A stretch of 64,000 nucleotides of DNA from an uncultured Bacilli bacterium (GCA_934098395.1 CAKOOM010000004.1:1-64000); one strand, 5' to 3'. Counted from the stretch's first letter, positions 34,920-44,157 are shown. A program made the numbers and translations. The notes: generated by a model not told the origin, from the sequence alone.

Positions 34920-37049
34920 ATGAAGAAAATTGAATTACTTGCTCCGGCTGGAAACATGAAATGTTTGCATGCTGCAGTGGAAGCTGGATGTGATGCAGTA
35001 TATTTAAGTGGTAATTGTTTTGGGGCAAGAGCATTTGCTAAGAATTTTAGTGATTGTGAATTAGTCGAAGCTATTAATTATTGTCATTTATATGGAGTAC
35101 GGGTATATGTTACAGTTAATACTCTTTTATATGAAGATGAAGTTGATGATTTTATTAAATATATAGATTTTATACATAAGAATAATGTTGATGCAATTAT
35201 TATTCAAGATTTGGGAATGTTTGATTTGGTTAGAAAAACTTTTCCTAACTTAGAGATTCATTCATCAACGCAAATGCATATTCATAATTTAGATGGTACA
35301 CAGTTAATGGAGAAATTGGGTGCAAAAAGAGTTGTGTTAGCTAGAGAAACTAGTATTGAACAAATTAAACATATTAAAGAAAATAGTAATATTGAACTGG
35401 AAATATTTGTTCACGGAGCGCTTTGTATTAGTTATTCAGGACAATGTTTGATGAGTAGTTTAATTGGTGGAAGAAGTGGAAACAGAGGACAATGTGCTGG
35501 TAGTTGTAGGCTTAAGTATGATGTAATTGATGAACTTGGTAATAAATTAAATAAAGATGATTATCCTCTTAGTACAAAAGATTTAAATACTCTTTCATAT
35601 GTTGGAGAATTAATTGAGGCTGGTGTTGCAAGTTTAAAGATTGAAGGTAGAATGAAATCTAGTGAGTATGTATATACAGTTGTTAGTTTATATAGAGCAG
35701 CAATTGATTCTTATTATCAAAATGGAATTGTTTCAATTAACAATGATAAACTTTTAGAATTAAAAAAGATTTTTAATAGGGATTATACTAAAGGATTTTT
35801 ATTTAATGCGAATAATAATGATATTATTAATGGATATAGACCTAATCATTTAGGAGTTAAGGTTGGTACGGTTGTTGGTTATAAAAAAGGAATAGTACAA
35901 ATTAAACTAATAGATAGTATCTCTATTGGATCTGGGCTTAGAGTAATTGATAAGAATGGTGATGTTGGAATTAATGTTAATGACTTTTATGTTGCTAACA
36001 AACTTGTTAAAAGAGCATATAAGGGAGATACGATTAGTATTCGAGTACTTGATAAGGTTTCAATTGGTAGTGAGGTTGTTATTACTTATGATAAGGATAT
36101 TAGTAATAACATAGAAAAACTGATAGATGACAGAAAAAGAAGAGTTTTAATTAATGGGGTAATAGTTGCTAAGGTTGGTCAAAGGTTAGAACTTTCGTTA
36201 GATGATGGAGAAAATAAAATAACTGTATTTGGGGGAATTGTTAATCCGGCAATAAAGACTCCAATTACTAAGGAAGATATATATAATAAAATTAATAAAT
36301 TAGGAGATACGGTATATAAACTAGATAAGTTAGATACTGTGATGGATGATAATATATTTATTCCTATTTCGGAAATTAATGAATTAAGAAGAGAGGGAAT
36401 TAATAAACTTAATAGTCTTAGACTATATAGTACTAATTATAAAAGAGAAAATTATTATATAGATGTACCTGATTATAAGAGAGAAAAACTTGTTACATGT
36501 CTTTTAGATAAGATAGATAAGTTAGATAGGCAATATGATATAGTATATAGTTATCAAGATAATGATACTACTATTAAAAAATTACCTAGAGTAATTGATA
36601 AATATCCGGATAATATTAGTGGAATGTTGGTATCAGAAGTAGGTGCTTTAAACAAGAGACAAGTAGTGGATACGGATAATTCACTTAATGTTACCAATTC
36701 TTATACAGTAGCTTTTTTACATTCTTTAGGGGTTAGAAAGGTTACTCTATCATATGAATTAAATGATATACAAATTAAACAATTAATAGATGGATATACT
36801 AATAGATATAAAAAACACCCAAACTTGGAATTAATTGTTCAGGGATATGAAGAAGTCATGATATCTAAATTTAGAATAAATGAATTTTATAAAAATAATC
36901 ATTTATATTTAAGGGATAGATATGGTAATAAATATAAAATAATTGAAAGAGATAAATTAACTTATATATATAATTATCATAAGAGAGAAATGACTGGTAA
37001 TTATTATGAAATGGGAATTAATTCTGTACGTTATAACAGAGATTGTTGA
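34920..37049 (+). CDS. Peptidase U32-family protein (RlhA/TrhP type)
   Basis: 709 aa. KKIELLAPAGNMKCLHAAVEAGCDAVY opens the family TIM-like domain in sequence pieces ELLAPAGN and GCDAVYLSG. The signature around HGALCISYSGQCLMSSLIGG and SGNRGQCAGSCR carries the conserved cysteines of U32 proteins that support RNA hydroxylation (RlhA on 23S rRNA, TrhP on tRNA). The long C-terminal extension fits the RlhA-like subgroup with DUF3656. The frame opens at 34887, but the promoter -10 lies after that ATG; GGTGATG precedes 34920. Confidence 0.85.
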   Translation: MKKIELLAPAGNMKCLHAAVEAGCDAVYLSGNCFGARAFAKNFSDCELVEAINYCHLYGVRVYVTVNTLLYEDEVDDFIKYIDFIHKNNVDAIIIQDLGMFDLVRKTFPNLEIHSSTQMHIHNLDGTQLMEKLGAKRVVLARETSIEQIKHIKENSNIELEIFVHGALCISYSGQCLMSSLIGGRSGNRGQCAGSCRLKYDVIDELGNKLNKDDYPLSTKDLNTLSYVGELIEAGVASLKIEGRMKSSEYVYTVVSLYRAAIDSYYQNGIVSINNDKLLELKKIFNRDYTKGFLFNANNNDIINGYRPNHLGVKVGTVVGYKKGIVQIKLIDSISIGSGLRVIDKNGDVGINVNDFYVANKLVKRAYKGDTISIRVLDKVSIGSEVVITYDKDISNNIEKLIDDRKRRVLINGVIVAKVGQRLELSLDDGENKITVFGGIVNPAIKTPITKEDIYNKINKLGDTVYKLDKLDTVMDDNIFIPISEINELRREGINKLNSLRLYSTNYKRENYYIDVPDYKREKLVTCLLDKIDKLDRQYDIVYSYQDNDTTIKKLPRVIDKYPDNISGMLVSEVGALNKRQVVDTDNSLNVTNSYTVAFLHSLGVRKVTLSYELNDIQIKQLIDGYTNRYKKHPNLELIVQGYEEVMISKFRINEFYKNNHLYLRDRYGNKYKIIERDKLTYIYNYHKREMTGNYYEMGINSVRYNRDC

Positions 37050-37074
37050 CAAAGAATATAGATTACTATATAAT
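37046..37074 (+). promoter_or_regulatory. Consensus sigma-A promoter of the GNAT leader
   Basis: Perfect TTGACA (37046-37051), 17-bp spacer, perfect TATAAT (37069-37074). Start expected near 37081, about 148 nt before the GNAT start codon, giving a structured leader. Confidence 0.85.
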
Positions 37075-37100
37075 ATTGTTTGAGTTTTGTGAGTATATAT

Positions 37101-37157
37101 ATGGTAATTAACAAGTCATTACCTAGCTATATAGGGCATTTGCTTACACGTAGTTAG
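37101..37157 (+). CDS. 18-codon leader peptide of the GNAT gene
   Basis: Reads MVINKSLPSYIGHLLTRS then TAG. Only a weak GTGAG lies upstream. The ORF lies wholly within the leader, and its stop codon abuts the 5' arm of the terminator hairpin. A ribosome stalled near the end would therefore block that hairpin. Coding capacity is inferred from geometry and not from conservation. Confidence 0.55.
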   Translation: MVINKSLPSYIGHLLTRS

Positions 37158-37199
37158 AGATACGGAGTCACATACGTTAGTGATTTTGTGTCTTTTTTT
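37158..37199 (+). terminator. Attenuator-type terminator ahead of the GNAT gene
   Basis: 14-bp stem AGATACGGAGTCAC / GTGATTTTGTGTCT (several G-T pairs), 8-nt loop, then seven T. It lies between the promoter and the coding region. A 5-bp alternative pairing ACGTA (37148-37152) with TACGT (37173-37177, in the loop) could compete. No known riboswitch motif was recognised. Confidence 0.7.
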
Positions 37200-37228
37200 A
37201 TAAAATCACTGGAAAGGAGAACAAATAT

Positions 37229-37768
37229 ATGAAGTATTATAAGAAATTAATTGGAGAACTTGTATATTTATCTCCGGTTAATATTGAAGATGCTCCGAAG
37301 TATACTGAATGGTTATGTGACGAAGATATTACTAAGTATCTTGGTAATTATACTAAAAATATTAATTTACTCGGAGAAATTGAATGGGTAAAAAAGACTT
37401 GTTCGAAAGATGAACCTAGTTTTGCAATTATTAACAAAGAAAATGATACGTTAATTGGGAATATTGGATTAAAAGATATTGATAATATTAATAGAACTGC
37501 GGAACTGGGAATATTTATCGGAGATAAGAATTTTCATAGTAAAGGTTATGGTAGTGAGGCAATTAAGTTATTGCTTAATTATGGTTTTAATTATCTTAAT
37601 TTGAATAATATTACTTTAAAAGTACTTTCTTTTAATGCAAGGGCAATTAAATCATATACGAAATGTGGTTTTCGTGAATTTGGTCGATTAGAGGAAAGTG
37701 TTTATTATAACGGAGAATACTACGAAACAATATACATGAATATTCTTAAGAAAGATTTTAATAAGTAA
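37229..37768 (+). CDS. GNAT acetyltransferase (RimJ/RimL-like)
   Basis: 179 aa, Acetyltransf_3 type. The acetyl-CoA motif is visible as HSKGYGSEAIKLLLNYGF, and the C-terminal block as NARAIKSYTKCGFREFGR. Substrates of such enzymes include protein N-termini, polyamines and antibiotics; none can be chosen here. The attenuated leader suggests induction by ribosome-targeting stress. AAAGGAG ribosome site. Confidence 0.85.
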   Translation: MKYYKKLIGELVYLSPVNIEDAPKYTEWLCDEDITKYLGNYTKNINLLGEIEWVKKTCSKDEPSFAIINKENDTLIGNIGLKDIDNINRTAELGIFIGDKNFHSKGYGSEAIKLLLNYGFNYLNLNNITLKVLSFNARAIKSYTKCGFREFGRLEESVYYNGEYYETIYMNILKKDFNK

Positions 37769-37770
37769 GT

Positions 37771-37804
37771 AAAAGATCAATACCGCTTTTGATATTGATC
37801 TTTT
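37771..37804. terminator. Bidirectional terminator after the GNAT gene
   Basis: 12-bp perfect stem AAAAGATCAATA / TATTGATCTTTT between convergent genes. Confidence 0.85.
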
Positions 37805-38477
37805 ATTTTAGATAATAATTAATTGATTTATCTGAATCAATAGTTAAGAGAAGAATATCTTCTTTTTTCTTACCGATAACTTTTAATTCATGTTCTAGCC
37901 AGGAAATAGTGGTTTTTGATTTTTTTAGATTTTCTTTTACTACTTCTCCATCAATAATTAGGTTATATACGAGTCCTTTATTTAATGGATTTAGTAAATA
38001 ATCTTTTTTGGTTAGAGGTTTTTCTTTTTCTTTTAATTCAAAGCTTATTTTACCATTAGGTTCTAAGATAGCAGTATATATATCTTTTATATTAAAGTAC
38101 CCCATTAACCTAGCTTCAGTAATTAAATCATTAATAGTTATTTTATTAATAGCTAAGTTATCTCTTATTATTTTACCGTTTTGAATTAGTACGGTTTCTT
38201 TACCATCTAAAATACTTCTTAGTTTGATACTTTTTAGAGATAGTGATGAGATACTAATAGATACGATACAGTAGATTAATAGGCAGATAATACCTGATAA
38301 GAGACTTTTTTCAATATCTAGAGAAATATCTGCGACGATAGAACCAATAGTTATTCCAGTAATATAATCAAATAGATTTAATTGGGATAATTGTTTTTTA
38401 CCCATTACTTTTAACATAATGAATAATAAAAATAATACTAAAAAGGTTCTTAAGAAAACGTGAATTATTTCATTCAT
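37803..38477 (-). CDS. DUF421 (YetF-like) membrane protein
   Basis: 224 aa. Three N-terminal helices with MGKKQLSQLNLFDYITGITIG, the hallmark DUF421 motif, followed by a soluble alpha/beta part with DGKETVLIQNGKI and LDGE-type repeats. Function of the family is unknown; members occur in spore and membrane-stress contexts. Monocistronic with a short leader promoter (GATAAT at 38496-38501). Confidence 0.85.
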   Translation of the reverse strand: MNEIIHVFLRTFLVLFLLFIMLKVMGKKQLSQLNLFDYITGITIGSIVADISLDIEKSLLSGIICLLIYCIVSISISSLSLKSIKLRSILDGKETVLIQNGKIIRDNLAINKITINDLITEARLMGYFNIKDIYTAILEPNGKISFELKEKEKPLTKKDYLLNPLNKGLVYNLIIDGEVVKENLKKSKTTISWLEHELKVIGKKKEDILLLTIDSDKSINYYLK

Positions 38478-38511
38478 TTTATCACCATTTTTAGTATTAT
38501 CTTAAAATTTA

Positions 38512-39864
38512 TTAATATGTATGTTTTTTATAAGTATTTATTTTACGTTTTTTTAATTCTTCTTCATCAATAGTATATCCCCAATCGATTTTATAATCTG
38601 GAGTTAATTTTGATTTGATAGGTAATTTTCTAATCATTAGGAAAATTGCTTCAAACTTTTCAATTGTTTTTAATTCTTCGACAGTTATTAATGGAACAAT
38701 ATTATTATTTATTTCTTGATTTCCACATAATTCACTTATTTTATTCAAGGTATATATATCATTTGATAATAAGTAGATTATATTTGCAAAACATAAATTT
38801 ATTAATTCAACGTTTTCTTTGCCATAAGTATTTATTAAATCTAAATAACTTTTTATTACAACAGTATAGCAAATATTAACGGAACGAGAATAATTTATTG
38901 TTTCAGCAAAATCTTTTATTGGTAATAATCTATCGAACTCATCTAAGATAACATTTATTCTTCTTTCATGACTCTCGAATTGATTAACAGTTTCGAATAC
39001 TTGATTAATAAATAGTGGTATTAGGCTATTGCCATAGTCATAGTAGCCACCCATAATATATATGGCAACTTTCTCTTCGTTGATTGAAGTTATGTCAAAT
39101 GAACTAGTCAGCATCATATTAGATAAGTTTTCATTAACAATATATTTTTTAATTTTTTGATTAAAGGTTGCAATTATTCCACCCATTGTTTCAGCAGGTG
39201 ATTCAAGTGTTCCAGACAAACTGCAAAGAATACCTAAATCATCTTGAACTTTCTTCATAAAGTTTTCTTTGTCTTTTGTGACTTTGTTGGATAATTCATA
39301 GACATTTACAAGATTTATTTCTTCTTCTTTAGCATTTTTAAATAAATAAAGGCATAATCCGGTAAAGTAATCACAAGTAGAATTTATCCAGAATGGATCT
39401 CCAGCATTGTTTTTTACATCGGTAAATATATAATATGATAAATATTCGAGTAATTTAAGAGCATAATCTTTGTTACCTTCCATATATGTTTTATAAGGAA
39501 GTAAAAGTGGATTCCAAGATTCTCCATAAATAAATTTATCAAAGTCTAATAAAACTACTTTATACCCACTCTCTTTAAATTTATTAGCAGTTGCTTTATA
39601 TAGTTCTCCCCTAGGATCGTTTACTATTAATGATTCGGAAGCTTTTAATGATAATTTTATTAGGGGTAAAATCATTGTTTGCGTTTTTCCAGAACCAGTA
39701 GATCCGACGATTAATGTATGACCGCCATCATTTGTAATATAGCAATCACCACCATCATAAATAACGGGGATTCCAGATTTAAGAAGAGGCTCTTCTTTTT
39801 TCAAGTTTATTTTAGTTAAATCTTTTTTTAAATTATTAGTTTTCTCCCAATTTGCATATTTCAT
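38512..39864 (-). CDS. Orphan VirD4/TraG-family ATPase
   Basis: 450 aa. Walker A GSTGSGKT with TLIVGSTGSGKTQTMILPLI, LIVNDPRGELYKATA, SWNPLL and the Walker B-like INVILDEFDRL are hallmarks of conjugation coupling proteins. Unlike VirD4/TcpA it has no N-terminal membrane helices; it starts directly with a soluble region. No relaxase, mating-pair or integrase gene is nearby, and the neighbours are chromosomal genes. It may have been domesticated or be a remnant. Function unknown. Confidence 0.82.
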   Translation of the reverse strand: MKYANWEKTNNLKKDLTKINLKKEEPLLKSGIPVIYDGGDCYITNDGGHTLIVGSTGSGKTQTMILPLIKLSLKASESLIVNDPRGELYKATANKFKESGYKVVLLDFDKFIYGESWNPLLLPYKTYMEGNKDYALKLLEYLSYYIFTDVKNNAGDPFWINSTCDYFTGLCLYLFKNAKEEEINLVNVYELSNKVTKDKENFMKKVQDDLGILCSLSGTLESPAETMGGIIATFNQKIKKYIVNENLSNMMLTSSFDITSINEEKVAIYIMGGYYDYGNSLIPLFINQVFETVNQFESHERRINVILDEFDRLLPIKDFAETINYSRSVNICYTVVIKSYLDLINTYGKENVELINLCFANIIYLLSNDIYTLNKISELCGNQEINNNIVPLITVEELKTIEKFEAIFLMIRKLPIKSKLTPDYKIDWGYTIDEEELKKRKINTYKKHTY

Positions 39865-39935
39865 ATTTTTTCTCCTTTCTCTTTAAGTATATCATACATT
39901 TTTAAGTTAATTTAAACAATAGTGGCTTTTTGTGA

Positions 39936-39941
39936 TATAAT
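39936..39941 (+). promoter_or_regulatory. Extended -10 of the AraC-type gene
   Basis: TGATATAAT, then six bases, then GGTGATGGAG and ATG. A start at 39948 would give a 10-nt leader. Confidence 0.6.
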
Positions 39942-39957
39942 AATTTTGGTGATGGAG

Positions 39958-40431
39958 ATGTATTCGAACAAATTAATTTGTCAAATACTTAACTATATAG
40001 ATACAAACTGGTGCAATAAGTTATCTATTAATGACTTGGAGAATAGATTTTATTACAATAGATACTACATAATGAAGTTATTTAAAAGAGAGATTGGAGT
40101 TACAATATTTGATTATGTTAATAATTTTAAAATATATAAGAGTATTAATGAAATAGCTATCAGTAATAATTCAATGATTACCATAGCTATTAATTGTGGA
40201 TTTAATTCTTTAGAATATTTTTCAGAGACATTTAAAAATATTGTTGGGGTATCACCCTCTAATTATAAAAAAATACTTAATAGAGAGGCTATTTTTAATA
40301 TTGATAAATATGATGAAGTTACTCAAAATATAATAAAAATTAAAAATTTAATAAATAAAGTTAATGTTTATAAAAATAATATTAAGAGTGATAAAGTTAA
40401 AGTAAAAAAATTAACTATTTTTAGTAGTTAA
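39958..40431 (+). CDS. AraC-family DNA-binding protein, HTH only
   Basis: About 157 aa. A complete AraC-type double HTH covers residues 5-105 and ends in the family signature CGFNSLEYFSETFKN...GVSPSNYKK. The remaining 50 residues are a short Lys/Asn-rich tail. There is no sensor domain, as in MarA/SoxS-type members. ATG 39958 is preferred over 39922 or 39952 because the -10 box lies at 39936-39941. Divergent from the VirD4-like gene. Confidence 0.78.
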   Translation: MYSNKLICQILNYIDTNWCNKLSINDLENRFYYNRYYIMKLFKREIGVTIFDYVNNFKIYKSINEIAISNNSMITIAINCGFNSLEYFSETFKNIVGVSPSNYKKILNREAIFNIDKYDEVTQNIIKIKNLINKVNVYKNNIKSDKVKVKKLTIFSS

Positions 40432-40437
40432 TTTTTT
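40405..40437. terminator. Bidirectional terminator spanning both stop codons of araC-type gene and valS
   Basis: 12-bp perfect stem AAAAAATTAACT / AGTTAATTTTTT. The 3' arm contains TTAA (40428-40431), which supplies TAA stops to both convergent genes. Confidence 0.8.
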
Positions 40438-42974
40438 AATTTAGTTTCGATAATTTGTAATTGATTTTCTTCTTTGGCTAATTGTTCGCGGTCATTTTCT
40501 ACGACATTAGCGGGAGCTTTATTTACATAGTTTTCATTAGATAAAAGTTTTCTTCTTCTTTCAATAGAACTAGTTAGTTTTTCTTTTTCTTTTAAAAGAC
40601 TTTCTTTTTCTTTTTCTAAATCTATTTCTTCATTATATAAAATATCAATACTTAGATCAAATAAATTTATTGTTTGTTTTAGTGAATAATTATTTTTATC
40701 ATTTATTTTGTCATTTAATTTTAACATGTTAAGTGCCAATGATAATAAGTATTCATTTTTTATGTTTGGTACAACAGAGAAATTTTTAATATTTAATTCT
40801 TTCTTTTTATTTCTAAATAAAGTAACAAATTCCAATAACTCATCAATTTCTTTGGTAGCTTCTGGGTATACTTGTTTTTTGTTATATTTAGGGTAGCTAT
40901 CAAATATTAATAATTCTTTTTCTTTTACTGGAAGATTTGAATATATTTCTTCAGTTACAAATGGCATGAATGGATGCATCATTTTTAGAATAGAAGTTAA
41001 AACGTATAGTAATGTATTTTTTGTAGCGTAGCTATCACTAAACTTAGACATTTCGATATACTTATCACAAAAATCTTCCCAAATGAATGAATATAGTTCA
41101 CTTCCGGTATTATTAAAGTCATATTTATCCATAGTCTTGGTTACTTTTTTAATGGTTTCATTTAGTTTTGTTAAAATCCATTTATCTTCGATATTTAAGT
41201 TTTCTTCTGAATTTTCTTCTTTAGTAAATCCTTCAAGTTTTAAAAGAACAAATCTTGAAGCATTCCATAGTTTATTTATAAAATTCCATGTTGATTTTAG
41301 TTTTTCAACACTGAAATTTAAGTCCATGCCTAGAGTTGAACTTGTTGTTAGATAGAATCTTAGGGCGTCAGCACCATATTCATCAATCATATCAAGAGGA
41401 TCTATTCCATTACCTAGAGATTTACTCATTTTTCTTCCTTGATTATCTCTAATTAAGCCATGAATAATGCAGTCTTTAAATGGTATTTTTCCAGTTATAT
41501 TTAATGATTGGAAAATCATACGAGCACCCCAGAAAAAGATTATGTCAAAGCCAGGAACAATAACTGATGTTGGAAAATATCTTTTAAAGTCTTCGGTTTC
41601 ATCAGGCCATCCTAGGGTACTAAATGGCCATAGGGCGCTAGAGAACCAGGTATCAAGAACATCATTATCTTGTTGCCATCCTTCACCGCTTGGAGCAGTC
41701 ATTCCACAATATATTTCTTCTCCTTTATACCAAATTGGAATTCGATGACCCCACCAAAGTTGTCTTGATATGCACCAATCATGACAGTCTTCCATCCAAC
41801 CCTTAATTAAGATTTTTTCATATCTATTTGGAATAAAGTTTACTTTATTATCAGTTTTTTGATTATCAATTAACATTTTTGCTAGTTTATCCATTTTAAC
41901 AAACCATTGTTTTGAGAGATATGGTTCAACGATGGCATCAGTTCTTTCACTATGTCCTACGGAGTGAATCATTGGTTCGATTTTTATTAAAAGATTTTCT
42001 TTTTCTAAGTCTTTTATTAATTCTTCACGGCATTTTTCACGGGTCATTCCGCAGTATTTACCAGCTAATTCATTCATAGTTGCGTCTTCATTCATTACAA
42101 GAATACGTTCTAGATTATGTCTTTCTCCGACTTCAAAGTCATTTGGATCGTGGGCTGGTGTTATTTTAACGCAACCAGTACCAAATTCCATATCGGCATG
42201 TTCATCACCAATTATTGGAATTAATTTTTTAACAATTGGCAAGATTACAGATTTTCCTATTAAATGATTATATCTCTCGTCTTTTGGGTTTACTGCTACG
42301 GCGGTATCACCAAATAGTGTTTCAGGTCTAGTAGTAGCTATATCTAGATAATCAGTTGTTCCTTCAATATAATATTTAATATGATAGAATGCTCCCTTAT
42401 CATCTTTATAAATAACTTCTTCGTTAGAAAGAGCAGTTTTTGCTACGGGATCCCAATTAATAATTCTTTCTCCACGGTAGATTAGGCCGGCATTATAGTA
42501 GTCTACGAAAACTTTTCTTACGGCTTTATTTAATCCTTCATCTAATGTAAATCTTTCTTTTGAATAGTCAAGAGAAAATCCTAATTTAGCCCATTGATTA
42601 CGAATGTTTCCGCGATGTTCATTACTCCACTTATGGCATTCTTTTAGAAATTCTTCGCGACCTAATTCGTATTTATCTATGCCCTCTTTTTTTAATTTAG
42701 CTACAACTTTAGCTTCAGTGGCAATAGCAGCATGATCCATTCCTGGTAACCATAATGTATCAAATCCTTGCATTTTTTTATATCTAATTATTATATCTTG
42801 TAAGGTACAATCATAAGCATGGCCGATATGTAAATTACCAGTTACATTTGGTGGTGGTATAACTATAGTGAATGGTTTTTTAGACATATCACCACTTTTA
42901 AAAGCATCTTTTTTTAACCATAAATCATATTTTCCTTCTTCGACATTTTTGTGATTATATAATTTATTTAACAT
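40428..42974 (-). CDS. valS: Valyl-tRNA synthetase
   Basis: Charges tRNA-Val. Class I motifs: HIGH as GNLHIGHAYDCTLQD and KMSKS as GRKMSKSLGNG. The editing domain, anticodon domain and the C-terminal coiled-coil arm (ESLLKEKEKLTSSIERRRK) are all present. 848 aa. ATG 42974 is used since AAAGGAG lies 9 bases before it; ATG 42983 abuts that site. Controlled by a T-box. Confidence 0.97.
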   Translation of the reverse strand: MLNKLYNHKNVEEGKYDLWLKKDAFKSGDMSKKPFTIVIPPPNVTGNLHIGHAYDCTLQDIIIRYKKMQGFDTLWLPGMDHAAIATEAKVVAKLKKEGIDKYELGREEFLKECHKWSNEHRGNIRNQWAKLGFSLDYSKERFTLDEGLNKAVRKVFVDYYNAGLIYRGERIINWDPVAKTALSNEEVIYKDDKGAFYHIKYYIEGTTDYLDIATTRPETLFGDTAVAVNPKDERYNHLIGKSVILPIVKKLIPIIGDEHADMEFGTGCVKITPAHDPNDFEVGERHNLERILVMNEDATMNELAGKYCGMTREKCREELIKDLEKENLLIKIEPMIHSVGHSERTDAIVEPYLSKQWFVKMDKLAKMLIDNQKTDNKVNFIPNRYEKILIKGWMEDCHDWCISRQLWWGHRIPIWYKGEEIYCGMTAPSGEGWQQDNDVLDTWFSSALWPFSTLGWPDETEDFKRYFPTSVIVPGFDIIFFWGARMIFQSLNITGKIPFKDCIIHGLIRDNQGRKMSKSLGNGIDPLDMIDEYGADALRFYLTTSSTLGMDLNFSVEKLKSTWNFINKLWNASRFVLLKLEGFTKEENSEENLNIEDKWILTKLNETIKKVTKTMDKYDFNNTGSELYSFIWEDFCDKYIEMSKFSDSYATKNTLLYVLTSILKMMHPFMPFVTEEIYSNLPVKEKELLIFDSYPKYNKKQVYPEATKEIDELLEFVTLFRNKKKELNIKNFSVVPNIKNEYLLSLALNMLKLNDKINDKNNYSLKQTINLFDLSIDILYNEEIDLEKEKESLLKEKEKLTSSIERRRKLLSNENYVNKAPANVVENDREQLAKEENQLQIIETKLKN

Positions 42975-42991
42975 TTTTATCATCTCCTTTA

Positions 42992-43214
42992 TATAAAAAA
43001 AATCTATAACAAAAGGGCGAATTATATCCGTGGTACCACCTTTTTTATAGATTTATCTATCACTTAATACTTTAACGCAGTAATACGTAATTTCTTACTT
43101 TAGTTCAGAAAAAATGCTCACAAGCTACCTTCAATTATCATTTATATAAACTTTCACCAAACGTTTACTCTCTTGAATAAATAAATAATTTACTCCTCTT
43201 GATCAATGCAGTTC
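42992..43214 (-). ncRNA. T-box riboswitch of valS
   Basis: The minus-strand leader carries the T-box core GGTGGTACCACGG (around 43028-43040) inside a terminator stem AAATCTATAA / TTATAGATTT plus T run. Upstream are AGTA, AAGAGAGT, GGTGAAAG and a GAA-containing specifier loop. The likely specifier is GTA (Val) at 43126-43128, matching the downstream gene. Uncharged tRNA-Val would stabilise the antiterminator and raise valS expression. Confidence 0.92.
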
Positions 43215-43220
43215 GATAGT

Positions 43221-43248
43221 ATTATATCATATTATATTATTTTTGCAA
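43221..43248 (-). promoter_or_regulatory. Promoter of the valS T-box leader
   Basis: Minus-strand TTGCAA (43243-43248), 16-bp spacer ending TGA, TATAAT (43221-43226). Confidence 0.65.
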
Positions 43249-43249
43249 G

Positions 43250-43996
43250 TTAAATTGTTTTTTTCTTAATATAATTTCTTAAAACTATTTCAATTTGTTT
43301 AAAGAATTTTTCTATTTTTCGATCTTCATAAATTAAAGAGTTTGTTATTTTTTCGATATATTGTTTTTCTTCGACAATAGAATAACTTATTTTATAATTT
43401 AATCCGAATAAATTCGACATAACTATTAAGATATTATCAGCGTTGTTATCTGATAGTTCTCTTTTTAGTGGTCTAAATAGTTTAAATTCATTGTATACTA
43501 AGGTACTTGGATAGGTATTAATACGATTATCTATATATGGATAATTTATTACCATACGTAGTTCTTCTAATTTATGAACGTCTTTCATAATATTACAAGC
43601 ACATATCATTTTTTCATCAATATTTTTTGGTAGGCCATCTTTATTGTGGCAGAATATTGCTACCTTAATCATATTATCATATTTAGTTTCATCAGTTATT
43701 TTTCTTATTAAGCCATCATCAAATAATATTTCAATAGACTTCATAGTGCTATCTTCTTCAAAATTATCTAAGTAATTGTAATTTTTTTGTTCAAAATTTC
43801 CTATATCATGAAATAATGCAATAAGTTGCATTATAACTATCTCTTCTTCATTAAATATATTTAAATTAGTAGCTATAATTTTAGCTAAATCCATTGATTT
43901 TAGTGAATGGAAATATTTAGCTTTTGCCCAAGAGTTAGACATATCTATTTTCTTTATATATTCTTCGAAATACTTTAATAATCTACTACTTCTCAT
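43250..43996 (-). CDS. HD-domain protein
   Basis: 248 aa. H...HD motif with LIALFHDIGNFEQKNYNY and a later CHNKDG supports a metal-dependent phosphohydrolase fold. Substrate unknown. The stop lies 2 bp before the -35 of the valS leader and no clear terminator is visible, so transcripts may read into it. Ribosome site AAGAGGTTAAT before ATG 43996. Confidence 0.75.
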   Translation of the reverse strand: MRSSRLLKYFEEYIKKIDMSNSWAKAKYFHSLKSMDLAKIIATNLNIFNEEEIVIMQLIALFHDIGNFEQKNYNYLDNFEEDSTMKSIEILFDDGLIRKITDETKYDNMIKVAIFCHNKDGLPKNIDEKMICACNIMKDVHKLEELRMVINYPYIDNRINTYPSTLVYNEFKLFRPLKRELSDNNADNILIVMSNLFGLNYKISYSIVEEKQYIEKITNSLIYEDRKIEKFFKQIEIVLRNYIKKKTI

Positions 43997-44115
43997 ATTA
44001 ACCTCTTTCTAGTAAATTTACTTTTTGATACATATTAATTTTATATACATGGTATAAGTATATAATAAATAAAGTTTTTTTTCAATATTTTTAGGCATAA
44101 GAATTGAAATTTTTT

Positions 44116-44157
44116 TTGGTAATTATTGGTAATATTTTTACCAAACTTGGTAAAAAT
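44116..44157. promoter_or_regulatory. Operator cluster, TTGGTAA repeats
   Basis: Three direct TTGGTAA (44116, 44126, 44147) and one inverted TTACCAA (44138). The last two form a perfect 11-bp inverted repeat ATTTTTACCAA-AC-TTGGTAAAAAT. It lies between the divergent HD gene and the XRE gene, 63 bp before the latter. Likely binding region for the XRE protein. Confidence 0.6.

Noticed and set aside
37081..37199. A known metabolite riboswitch before the GNAT gene
   Set aside because: No match by eye to purine, preQ1, TPP, FMN, SAM, glycine, guanidine, ZTP or T-box core sequences; the short ORF plus terminator explains the layout better.
38512..40431. An integrated conjugative element around the VirD4-like gene
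   Set aside because: No relaxase, integrase, mating-pair proteins, direct repeats or tRNA junction next to it; both sides carry ordinary chromosomal genes.
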